This document shows positions 25,628-32,984 of a stretch of 44,737 nt of DNA, piece by piece. The DNA is from RGIG4708 sp045633845 (lineage in GTDB: Bacteria > Bacillota > Clostridia > UMGS1810), in assembly GCA_045633845.1 (NCBI GenBank), contig JAZQZC010000029.1:1-44737 (forward strand). The letters run 5' to 3'. Numbering within the stretch: position 1 is the stretch's first letter; the number at the start of each line of letters is the position of its first letter. Position numbers and translations under genes: made by a program. The notes beneath the pieces are model-generated. The model did no database searches. It was not told where the DNA came from and saw nothing but the letters and a program-made list of their open reading frames with translations.

Positions 25628-26428
25628 ATGAAAAAATTATTATCAATTATGTTAGTATTGGTGCTTGCATTCTCTTTTGCAGCATGCGGCAGCGAAACAT
25701 CAACCGACAGTGACCTTGCTTACATTACAGAAAACGGCAAAATGATTATTGGTTACACAGTTTACGAGCCTATGAACTACACAGACGACAACGGCGAATT
25801 TGTTGGCTTTGATACAGAATATGCAAAAGCAGTTTGCGAAAAGCTCGGCGTTACTCCCGAATTTGTTGAAATCAACTGGGATACAAAAGAAATTGAGCTC
25901 AACGCTAAAAACATTGATTGCGTATGGAACGGCTTTACCATAACCGAAGAAAGAAAAGAAAATATCGAATTTACATCACCATATATTTCCAACAAGCAGG
26001 TTGTAGTTATCAAAGCAAATAATGCTGATAAATACACAGATACCGCGTCACTTGCCGATGCAAACCTTGTTGCAGAAATTGAATCTGCAGGCGAAGGTGC
26101 TATTGCAGACGACGAAAACCTTGCAAAAGCTAACTATGTAGCAGTTGCAAAGCAGACTGACGGTCTCCTCGAGGTTAAATCGGGCACAGCTGATGCAGTT
26201 GTACTTGACTACACACTTGCAAGCGCAATGGTAGGCGAAGGTACAGATTATGCTGACCTTATGATTATTGACGGTCTTGACCTTGCTGTTGAAGAATATG
26301 GCATTGGTTTCAGAAAAGGCTCAGACGCTGCTGCAAAGGTTAACGAAATTACAGCAGAGCTTGTTGCAGATGGCACAATGGACGAAATTGCTGCAAAATA
26401 TGATATGTCAGCTATTCTTGTAAAATAA
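25628..26428 (+). CDS. Amino-acid ABC transporter substrate-binding lipoprotein
   Basis: This 266-residue protein has a lipoprotein signal (KKLLS, hydrophobic run, FSFAACG with the lipobox Cys at residue 20). A type 2 periplasmic-binding fold of the polar amino-acid family follows. YEPMNYTDDNGEFVGFDTEYA and CVWNGFTITEERKENIEFT are its ligand-binding signatures. It captures an amino acid outside the membrane for the permease and ATPase encoded downstream. The ATG at 25628 follows TGGAGG; an upstream ATG at 25592 would bury the signal peptide. Linkage to a serine acetyltransferase hints at cystine or another sulfur-related amino acid; this is inference. Confidence 0.93.
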   Translation: MKKLLSIMLVLVLAFSFAACGSETSTDSDLAYITENGKMIIGYTVYEPMNYTDDNGEFVGFDTEYAKAVCEKLGVTPEFVEINWDTKEIELNAKNIDCVWNGFTITEERKENIEFTSPYISNKQVVVIKANNADKYTDTASLADANLVAEIESAGEGAIADDENLAKANYVAVAKQTDGLLEVKSGTADAVVLDYTLASAMVGEGTDYADLMIIDGLDLAVEEYGIGFRKGSDAAAKVNEITAELVADGTMDEIAAKYDMSAILVK

Positions 26429-26429
26429 G

Positions 26430-26485
26430 GCGACACAGTCGCTTTTGTCGCGCACAAGATGTGATTTCATCTCACACGCGAACAG
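26430..26485 (+). repeat. Two-hairpin intergenic repeat, copy 2
   Basis: It begins one base after the binding-protein stop codon. Hairpin 1 is GCGAC-ACA-GTCGC, where the G-C pair of the other copies is replaced by A-T. The second hairpin has TGTCGCG with CGCGAACA and an inner AGATG/CATCT helix. See copies at 2428 and 44464. Confidence 0.7.
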
Positions 26486-26514
26486 ATTTCGGATAAATTT
26501 CTATAAAGCAAATA

Positions 26515-26550
26515 AAAGGATTGTCGGGCAATACCGACAATCCTTTAGGT
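26515..26550 (+). terminator. Intra-operon hairpin, possible attenuating terminator
   Basis: A perfect 13-bp stem AAAGGATTGTCGG/CCGACAATCCTTT with a six-base loop GCAATA is followed by AGGTTGTTTT. The imperfect T tail suggests partial termination, or 3' protection of the abundant binding-protein mRNA, between the first and second transporter genes. Confidence 0.6.
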
Positions 26551-26570
26551 TGTTTTAAGATGGGGTATTT

Positions 26571-27299
26571 ATGGATTTTGTAACATTAATTTTTAATTAC
26601 ATAGGTGATTTTTTTGGGGGCATTGCCGACTTTTTTACAAACTTTGATTTTGATATGCTTTTAAGTGTTACACTGACACTTCTTGGCGGCTTTAAAACCA
26701 CTTTTAATATATTTTTGATAACCCTTGTGTTTTCGCTACCGTTGGGACTTATTATAACCTTTGGTTCAATGAGTAAAATAAAGCCCATAAAGTGGTTGTT
26801 TAAAACCTTTGTATGGATTATCCGCGGCACTCCCCTTATGCTGCAGATTATAGTTATATTTTACTGCCCAAGCCTTATTTTTGATGTAGATGCGCTACCA
26901 AGGCTTACGGCGGTACTCATTGCATTTGTTATCAATTACAGCGCATACTTTTCGGAAATATACCGTGCAGGTATTGAGGCAATACCTCAGGGTCAGTACG
27001 AGGCTGGTCAGGTTTTGGGAATGACAAAAGCACAGGTGTTTTTTAAGGTTGTGCTTTTTCAGGTGATAAAGCGTATTGTACCCCCTATGGGCAACGAAAT
27101 TATCACACTTGTAAAAGACACTTCCCTTGCGCGAATTATTGCAGTTGAAGAAATTATAATGGTTGCGCAGCGCTACATTTCGGCAAAAGCTCTTATATGG
27201 CCGCTCTTTTACTCAGGACTTTTCTATCTGATGTTCTGCGGAATTTTGACAATTCTTTTTGGCTATATCGAAAGAAAGCTTGACTATTATAAAGGATAA
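26571..27299 (+). CDS. Amino-acid ABC transporter permease
   Basis: This 242-residue polar amino-acid permease (HisM/GlnP type) has about five hydrophobic segments. The EAA loop reads IPQGQYEAGQVLGMTKAQVF at about 140-160, the contact site for the ATPase. WIIRGTPLMLQIIVIFY is the second family signature. It forms the membrane channel with the ATPase encoded 12 bases downstream. The ribosome binding site is weak (GATGGGG). That fits lower expression than the binding protein, and a hairpin and a repeat separate the two genes. Confidence 0.94.
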   Translation: MDFVTLIFNYIGDFFGGIADFFTNFDFDMLLSVTLTLLGGFKTTFNIFLITLVFSLPLGLIITFGSMSKIKPIKWLFKTFVWIIRGTPLMLQIIVIFYCPSLIFDVDALPRLTAVLIAFVINYSAYFSEIYRAGIEAIPQGQYEAGQVLGMTKAQVFFKVVLFQVIKRIVPPMGNEIITLVKDTSLARIIAVEEIIMVAQRYISAKALIWPLFYSGLFYLMFCGILTILFGYIERKLDYYKG

Positions 27300-27310
27300 G
27301 GAGAGCACAT

Positions 27311-28087
27311 ATGGCAATACTTGAAATTAAAAACATCAAAAAATGCTTTGGCAAAGCCGAAATATTAAAAGGAATAGACCTGACTATGGAAAAGGGCGAG
27401 GTTGTTTCCATAATAGGTTCATCGGGCAGCGGCAAGACCACATTTTTGCGTTGTATAAACTTTTTGGAGGAGGCAGACTGCGGCACTATTTATCTTGACG
27501 GCGAAGAAATTTTTAACAGCAAATCAAAAAAAAGTGTTGCTCAAATAAGAGAAGCACAGTTAAAATTCGGCTTTGTTTTTCAGTCGTTTAACCTGTTTCC
27601 GCAGTACACAGTTATGGAAAACATAATGCTTGCCCCAAAAATGCTTGCCAAAAAGCGCCCCGACTGGCGCAAAAATAAGGCGGCAATACTTGCCGAAATA
27701 AAGCAAAATGCAATGGAGCTTTTAGAGCACGCAGGCATTCCCGACAAGGCAGACCAATATCCCTGCCAGCTTTCGGGAGGTCAGCAGCAAAGGGCTGCAA
27801 TAGTGAGAGCACTTATACTCAACCCCAAAATTATGCTGTTTGACGAGCCGACCTCTGCACTCGACCCCGAAATTACAAATGAGGTATTAAAGGTTATAAA
27901 ATCTCTTGCTGACAAGGATATGACAATGATAATAGTAACTCACGAAATGATGTTTGCAAAAAATATTTCGGACAGGGTAATATTTATGGATAAAGGAGTT
28001 GTTGCCGAGCAGGGCACAAGCGAAGAAATATTTACAAATCCAAAAAGCGAACGACTCAAAGAATTTTTGAGTAATACAAATATTTAA
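27311..28087 (+). CDS. Amino-acid ABC transporter ATP-binding protein
   Basis: This 258-residue ATPase of the GlnQ/HisP type has Walker A GSSGSGKTT (residues 37-45), the Q-loop FVFQSFNLFPQ, the ABC signature LSGGQQQR, Walker B IMLFDEPTSALD and the switch His in IIVTHEM. It powers import through the upstream permease. AAGGAG precedes the ATG and it lies 12 bases from the permease. Substrate cannot be read from the ATPase. Confidence 0.96.
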   Translation: MAILEIKNIKKCFGKAEILKGIDLTMEKGEVVSIIGSSGSGKTTFLRCINFLEEADCGTIYLDGEEIFNSKSKKSVAQIREAQLKFGFVFQSFNLFPQYTVMENIMLAPKMLAKKRPDWRKNKAAILAEIKQNAMELLEHAGIPDKADQYPCQLSGGQQQRAAIVRALILNPKIMLFDEPTSALDPEITNEVLKVIKSLADKDMTMIIVTHEMMFAKNISDRVIFMDKGVVAEQGTSEEIFTNPKSERLKEFLSNTNI

Positions 28088-28103
28088 ATATCGGAGATGC
28101 TAT

Positions 28104-29003
28104 ATGGACAAACACAAAATCATTAATAACACCCTTGATAAAATTCTTGATAACTACAAAAACGAGCCGCTGTTTACACCAAATGGCAGCAAAATGCCCG
28201 AGCGTGATGCAATAATAGAAATTATAGACAATGTAAAAAATATTATTTTCCCAGGCTTTTTTAAGGCAGAAAATATTGCAGGTGATTTTTCGGCGCACAG
28301 CACAGGATATCAGCTTTCACACGTGTACACAATGCTGAAAGCCCAGATTAAAGCGGCTTTTGGTTACAGATGCAGCAGCTTAACCGAAGAGCAAATTGAA
28401 AACAAGGCAACTCAAATAAGCGAGTATTTTATAGCGGAGCTGCCCAATGTGCAAAAGATACTCCTCACCGATGTGCAGGCAGGCTTTGACGGTGACCCCG
28501 CAGCTCAGAGCAAAGAGGATATAATATTTTCGTACCCGGGGCTTTTTGCAATTTTTGTTTATCGTATTGCCCACGTACTATATGAGCAAAATGTGCCCTT
28601 TATACCACGGATTATGACAGAGCACGCACACAGTCTTACAGGAATTGACATCAACAGCGGTGCAAAAATAGGCGAATACTTTTTTATTGACCACGGCACA
28701 GGCATTGTTATTGGCGAAACCTGCGTTATAGGCAACAATGTAAAGCTGTATCAGGGTGTCACCCTTGGTGCACTCTCTACCCGAAGCGGTCAGCAGCTAA
28801 AGGGAGTCAAGCGCCACCCTACTATTGAAAACAATGTTACAATATATTCGGGTGCGTCCATTCTTGGTGGCGAAACAGTAATAGGTGCCGAAAGCATTAT
28901 AGGCGGCAACTGCTTTGTTACCTCAAGCGTACCACCGCGCACAAAGGTAAGTATGAAGGAGCCGGAGCTTAGCCATTGTGGTATTATCCGAACTTCGATT
29001 TAA
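28104..29003 (+). CDS. epsC: Serine O-acetyltransferase (EpsC/CysE family)
   Basis: This 299-residue protein has an N-terminal helical region of about 170 residues and a left-handed beta-helix of hexapeptide repeats. The catalytic segment is GAKIGEYFFIDHGTGIVIGE, where the His/Asp pair activates serine. The next repeats include GNNVKLYQGVTLGALS and IYSGASILGGETVIGAES. It makes O-acetylserine from serine and acetyl-CoA, the first step of cysteine synthesis. The N-terminal region is longer than in E. coli CysE and matches the EpsC-type subgroup. Cotranscription with an amino-acid importer (17-base gap) suggests a common response to sulfur supply. A long hairpin terminator follows. Confidence 0.92.
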   Translation: MDKHKIINNTLDKILDNYKNEPLFTPNGSKMPERDAIIEIIDNVKNIIFPGFFKAENIAGDFSAHSTGYQLSHVYTMLKAQIKAAFGYRCSSLTEEQIENKATQISEYFIAELPNVQKILLTDVQAGFDGDPAAQSKEDIIFSYPGLFAIFVYRIAHVLYEQNVPFIPRIMTEHAHSLTGIDINSGAKIGEYFFIDHGTGIVIGETCVIGNNVKLYQGVTLGALSTRSGQQLKGVKRHPTIENNVTIYSGASILGGETVIGAESIIGGNCFVTSSVPPRTKVSMKEPELSHCGIIRTSI

Positions 29004-29244
29004 ATATATAAAAATTCCTGTAAACTGTGTTGAAATGCTCGCAAATACATCAAGTATTCGCTGCGCTTTTGCCTTGTTTACAGGAATTTTTATTATATTT
29101 AAATTCTTCGACCTGAAAGGCTTGTATTTTTGAGGGAGTTTTGGTGCGGAGGACGAAGGAATGCTCGCGCCTTTCAAGGACGACAATCCAAAAAACACCA
29201 AAAATACTGACTTTCAGGCGGGTTCGGATAATACCCCAATGGCT
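28971..29244. repeat. Nested inverted-repeat complex after epsC
   Basis: The last codons of epsC (28971-28993) are repeated in reverse complement at 29222-29244 with 22 of 23 bases matching. Inside lie a 27-base pair of arms (28999-29025 with 29076-29103, one base gap) and a third palindrome closed by CCTGAAAG/CTTTCAGG (29112-29119, 29211-29218) with TTTTGGTG/CACCAAAA. Together they form a possible three-way structure. A roughly 50-codon open stretch across 29134-29285 shows no recognisable protein. No gene is supported between 29004 and 29363. Confidence 0.6.
29010..29096 (+). terminator. epsC terminator with long stem
   Basis: AAAAATTCCTGTAAAC and GTTTACAGGAATTTTT form a perfect 16-bp stem around a 50-base loop, followed by ATTATATTT. 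The loop itself holds a small AATAC/GTATT helix. Confidence 0.7.
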
Positions 29245-29323
29245 ATATTCAAGGCACCAAAGACTACTGCTACTTGGGAAATTTGATGGAGTTGCAGAGC
29301 TGAAAATAATTATAAATAGCGCA

Positions 29324-29363
29324 ACAGGGAATGTAAAATATCAATTCTACATTCCCTGTTTTG
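29324..29363. terminator. Convergent terminator between the ABC operon and rhaB
   Basis: ACAGGGAATGTA at 29324-29335 and TACATTCCCTGT at 29348-29359 form a perfect 12-bp stem, with TTTTGTTAATT after it on the plus strand. It sits right beside the rhaB stop. The T tract favours termination of plus-strand transcripts; the minus-strand tail is not T-rich. Confidence 0.65.
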
Positions 29364-30833
29364 TTAATTATTTTCTATAATACTTTTGAACTTAATATAT
29401 GCATCATTCCACGCAGCTGCATCTGCAGGTACATACTCTTTAACATCAAAAGAAGCTTTGATAACCTTGCGCGCCTCGGCAATATCTTTGATTTCGCCTT
29501 TGGCAATAAGCTGAACTGCCACATTACCCACAGCAGTAGCTTCTGACGGGCCTGCCCATACGCTTACGCCGCAAGCATTTGCGGTCATCTGGCAAAGGTT
29601 TACTGCATTTGCACCTCCGCCAAGAATGTGAATACTGTTGTACTCCTTGCCTGTAATGCTTTTAAGGTTGTCAAATGCGTGTCTGTATTTAAGAGCAAGG
29701 CTCTCATATATGCATCTTGCAATCTCGCCTATTGTCTGAGGTACATACTGACCTGTCATTTGGCAGTATTTCTGCACCTTTTGAGGCATATTGCCAGGCT
29801 TACCGAATTCGGGATAGTCGGGGTCTACAAAGCACTTAAAGCCATCTGCCGCCTCTGCCTGAGCCACAAGCTCGGGGAATGACAAATCGTGACCCTGCTT
29901 TTTCCAGGCTCTGCGACATTCCTGAATGAGCCACAAGCCCATTATGTTTGTCAAAAATCTGATTTTTCCGCCATAGCCGCCTTCGTTTGTGTAGCTTGCC
30001 TTTAAGCCCTCGGGGCAAATAACGGGCTCGTCAAGCTCTGTGCCGAAAAGTGACCATGTGCCGCAGCTTATGTATACAAAATCCTTTTGCTCACTTGGTA
30101 CGCTCACAATTGCCGAAGCGGTATCGTGAGAGCCTACTGCAACAACATCTGCCGCTTGTACAGAAAGCTCTTCGCAAATATCGTCTGTAAGCTTGCCCAC
30201 AATTTCGCCGGGCATTACTATGTCACACAAAACATCAGTTGGAATATCAAGCTTTTGCAAGAGCTCCGTATCCCACTGTCTTGTGTATGGGTTAATCATC
30301 TGCGAAGTGGATGCTATTGTGTACTCAGCCTTTTTTTCGCCTGTCAAAAAGTAGTTTAAAAGGTCGGGCATAAACAGCATTTTGTCTGCAAGAGAAAGAA
30401 TTTTCTTCTTACATTTTGCCATATAATACATCTGAAAAAGTGTATTGAAATTCATTATCTGAATGCCTGTGCGGTCATACACATGCTGCTCGCTGATTTT
30501 TTCAAAAACCTCTTGGGGTATATTGTCTGTCCGCGCATCGCGGTAATGAACAGGGTTTGACAAAAGGTCGCCGTTTTCATCAACTATACCAAAGTCAACT
30601 CCCCAGGTATCTATACCGATGCAGTCAAAGCCGCCTGCGAGGCGTGCATTTACAATTGCTTGTTTTATCTGATTAAAAAGATAAATTACATCCCAGTAAA
30701 GTGTGCCGCGCACGTTAACGCCGTTATTTTCAAAGCGATGTATTTCATCAAGTGTAATTTTTCCGTTGTTGTATGTTGCAAGTATACCTCTGCCGCTTGA
30801 CGCGCCAAGGTCGATTGCCAAAACTTTTTTCAT
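29364..30833 (-). CDS. rhaB: Rhamnulokinase
   Basis: This 489-residue FGGY-family sugar kinase belongs to the RhaB group. The N-terminal ATPase site begins AIDLGASSGRGI. GIDTWGVDFGIVDENG and NPVHYRDARTDNIP are RhaB signatures, and the C-terminal HILGGGANAVNLCQM segment is the adenine site. It phosphorylates L-rhamnulose to rhamnulose 1-phosphate, which the aldolase at 39299-40120 can cleave. It is the last gene of the BMC gene row, 32 bases after the DeoR regulator, with AAGGAG before the ATG. This gene is the main reason to propose L-rhamnose as a substrate. Some FGGY kinases also accept L-fuculose. Confidence 0.94.
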   Translation of the reverse strand: MKKVLAIDLGASSGRGILATYNNGKITLDEIHRFENNGVNVRGTLYWDVIYLFNQIKQAIVNARLAGGFDCIGIDTWGVDFGIVDENGDLLSNPVHYRDARTDNIPQEVFEKISEQHVYDRTGIQIMNFNTLFQMYYMAKCKKKILSLADKMLFMPDLLNYFLTGEKKAEYTIASTSQMINPYTRQWDTELLQKLDIPTDVLCDIVMPGEIVGKLTDDICEELSVQAADVVAVGSHDTASAIVSVPSEQKDFVYISCGTWSLFGTELDEPVICPEGLKASYTNEGGYGGKIRFLTNIMGLWLIQECRRAWKKQGHDLSFPELVAQAEAADGFKCFVDPDYPEFGKPGNMPQKVQKYCQMTGQYVPQTIGEIARCIYESLALKYRHAFDNLKSITGKEYNSIHILGGGANAVNLCQMTANACGVSVWAGPSEATAVGNVAVQLIAKGEIKDIAEARKVIKASFDVKEYVPADAAAWNDAYIKFKSIIENN

Positions 30834-30865
30834 AATAAAACTCCTTTCAAATAGTGTGACATAGT

Positions 30866-31624
30866 TTATGCTATAACTATCTCTACTTCAGCCTCGGTGA
30901 GCTTTTCTCTCAATGAATCATCAATGTCTGATTCTGTAATAAAGCCGTCTATATCAGCAAAGTTTGCAAGCTTAATAAAGCCTACGCGTCCGATTTTTGA
31001 GCTGTCACACAAATAATATATGTTGCTGCAATTGTGCATCATTCTTTTTTTGATGCCGCTCTCCTCGGCGTTGCTGTCAAGTATTCCTGCCTGAGGTGTA
31101 ACACCCTTGGAGGAAAAAAACATTTTGTTTGCAAAATAATTGTCGATGCACTGCTCTGCCATATTGCCCACAAGAGACTGATTTTGGCTCACAACTCCGC
31201 CTATCGCAATTACCTTAACTGTATCGGAGCCTGCAAGCTCTGACAAAACGCGCATAGAGTTGGTAATAACCGTAAGGTTGTGAATAGATTTGATTTCTTT
31301 GGCGATAAAAAAGGTTGTGGTAGATGCATCAAGAAAAATTGTATCACCCGACGATATAAACTTTACTGCGGCTTTTGCAAGATTTTTCTTTTCGTCTACG
31401 TTTTTGCTTTTTCGAGTCTCTAAGCTCAAATCGTAAGCGTTTTCGTCAAATTGAACTGCTCCGCCGTGAGTTCTGCGGAGCATATCCTGTTTTTCAAGCT
31501 TTTCCAAATCTCGTCTGATTGTTTCTTCGGTAACGCCAAGCTCCGTGCTGAGCTTGCTTACAAGCACCGCGCCATGGCGGTCAAGTAATTCCATTATCCT
31601 TTTTTGTCGCTCAAGGGCTAACAC
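30866..31624 (-). CDS. DeoR family transcriptional regulator
   Basis: This 252-residue regulator has an N-terminal winged helix (RQKRIMELLDRHGAVLVSKL, then VTEETIRRDLEKLEKQ). A DeoRC effector domain follows (FLDASTTTFFIAKEI, TNSMRVLSELA), which usually binds a phosphorylated sugar. I chose the GTG at 31624, which lies six bases after GAGGTGAT; an upstream GTG at 31633 overlaps that site. It lies between pduL and rhaB, so it probably controls this locus in response to rhamnulose or fuculose phosphate. Its operator is not proven; see the promoter entries at 40176 and 44570. Confidence 0.93.
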   Translation of the reverse strand: MLALERQKRIMELLDRHGAVLVSKLSTELGVTEETIRRDLEKLEKQDMLRRTHGGAVQFDENAYDLSLETRKSKNVDEKKNLAKAAVKFISSGDTIFLDASTTTFFIAKEIKSIHNLTVITNSMRVLSELAGSDTVKVIAIGGVVSQNQSLVGNMAEQCIDNYFANKMFFSSKGVTPQAGILDSNAEESGIKKRMMHNCSNIYYLCDSSKIGRVGFIKLANFADIDGFITESDIDDSLREKLTEAEVEIVIA

Positions 31625-31641
31625 AAATATCACCTCGCGGC

Positions 31642-32289
31642 TTATTTTATAATTTTAACTCTCATACCATTTTTGATGCCCACTGCATTTGCGTCGTCGG
31701 TGTCGATGTGCATTTCAACATTAAAGTCGTCACGCACACGAACCTGCACTCCGTAAAACAAAGTAGGCTTAACAGTATTTTCTATTTCTACATCTACATA
31801 GTCGTTGTCTTTTATGCCATGCTTTGCGGCAAACTCAGGTGTGAGATGTATGTGCCTGTTGGCGATAATTACGCCCTGTTTGAGATATACGCATCCCTTT
31901 GGTCCAACCACAACAAGCTTTTCGCTGCCTTCAATTTCGCCAGATGGTCGCACCGGTGGTGATACTTTAAGCACAAATGTATCGGTACGTGAAATTTCTA
32001 CCTGTGTATTTTTACGAACAGGTCCGAGCACACGCACGTTTTCGATAGTTTTGAGAGACGGACCAACAAGTGTAACAACCTCTTCGGCTGCGTACTCTCT
32101 GCCCATAAGAGTCTTTTTCTTGGTAAGCTGGTATCCTTTGCCAAACAAAGTTTCAAGGTCTGCCTGCGACAAGTGGATGTGTCGCTGTGAAACACCCACT
32201 TTAATTTCGCTGTTTGCCTCTGCCAGCTCGCCCGACATTTCGCTCATTACCTTTATAACTATCTGCTCTATATTGCTGATATCTGTCAT
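31642..32289 (-). CDS. pduL: PduL-type phosphate propanoyltransferase (BMC)
   Basis: This 215-residue enzyme has two PduL domains with the zinc-binding histidines in VGVSQRHIHLSQADLETLFG and GVIIANRHIHLTPEFA. It converts propionyl-CoA plus phosphate to propionyl-phosphate and recycles CoA inside the shell. The N-terminal helix (residues 3-19, SNIEQIVIKVMSEM) is amphipathic and matches encapsulation peptides on other enzymes here. AAGGTGA precedes the ATG. It lies 12 bases after a BMC-T gene. Pta is an unrelated enzyme for the same reaction, and no trace of it is seen here. Confidence 0.96.
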   Translation of the reverse strand: MTDISNIEQIVIKVMSEMSGELAEANSEIKVGVSQRHIHLSQADLETLFGKGYQLTKKKTLMGREYAAEEVVTLVGPSLKTIENVRVLGPVRKNTQVEISRTDTFVLKVSPPVRPSGEIEGSEKLVVVGPKGCVYLKQGVIIANRHIHLTPEFAAKHGIKDNDYVDVEIENTVKPTLFYGVQVRVRDDFNVEMHIDTDDANAVGIKNGMRVKIIK

Positions 32290-32300
32290 ATTTTCACCTT

Positions 32301-32933
32301 CTATATATCGAAGAATTTAAGAACCTCGTTGTGAGGATTTGCTATAACGGTTTCGCCATATACCCTGCCTACACCGTTTGCGCCCTCTTTACCTGCCTCG
32401 ATTGCAGCCGAAACTGCCGAAACACTGCCGCATACAACAAAGCTTACAAGACGTCCCCCAAGTCTCTTTTCGGAATGGATAAGACGTACATCTGCCGCTT
32501 TGAGCATTGCGTCCAGGCTTGTTATTGATGCAACAAGGCCTTCAATTTCGAGCATACCTATGGCTGCTTTGTTTTTTGGCTGAGGTTCTTTTGCACCAAG
32601 CAGGGTTTTGGGGAGTTTTTTGTTGTATTTGTCTTTGTTTATATCAAGCTTGTAAGCCATTTTTTCAACACCCTCACCCGGATTTGGGATAATGTGTGAA
32701 ACTATAAACATATCTATCGATTTTGCATACTGTTCTGCCGCCTCAAGTGCTGCCGTTACTGCCGCAACATTGCCCTCTATTTTGAGCTGCATAATAAGCG
32801 GAACGGGAAATTTGCCGAAGGGTCGGTTTCTGTCAAGAGCTATTACCTTAACGTCTGCTGCTTTTGCTGCTATATCTGCACAAGTAACAACTGTAGGGAA
32901 GCCGTATACTTCCATCATACCTAATGCTTTCAT
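32301..32933 (-). CDS. BMC-T shell protein with two BMC domains and a long linker
   Basis: This 210-residue protein has a first BMC domain at about 1-85 (LGMMEVYGFPTVVTCADIA) and a second at about 117-205 (AIGMLEIEGLVASITSLDAM). The linker is unusually long at about 32 residues, rich in Lys and Pro. Such tandem proteins assemble as pseudohexameric trimers in the shell facets. It is distinct from the PduT-like protein encoded at 34400. No CPG-type iron-sulfur ligand is seen at the pore. The start at 32933 has a moderate site (AAAGGAC, 12 bases upstream). It sits between the aldehyde dehydrogenase and pduL. Confidence 0.9.
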   Translation of the reverse strand: MKALGMMEVYGFPTVVTCADIAAKAADVKVIALDRNRPFGKFPVPLIMQLKIEGNVAAVTAALEAAEQYAKSIDMFIVSHIIPNPGEGVEKMAYKLDINKDKYNKKLPKTLLGAKEPQPKNKAAIGMLEIEGLVASITSLDAMLKAADVRLIHSEKRLGGRLVSFVVCGSVSAVSAAIEAGKEGANGVGRVYGETVIANPHNEVLKFFDI

Positions 32934-32984
32934 CGGGTTGTTCAGTCCTTTCGGTTATAATAATCTGTTACAAGGTCAGCTGGC

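Noticed and set aside
29134..29285. A roughly 50-codon open stretch after epsC
   Set aside because: No start codon with a ribosome binding site is seen, and it lies in the nested palindromes and overlaps the inverted epsC copy.
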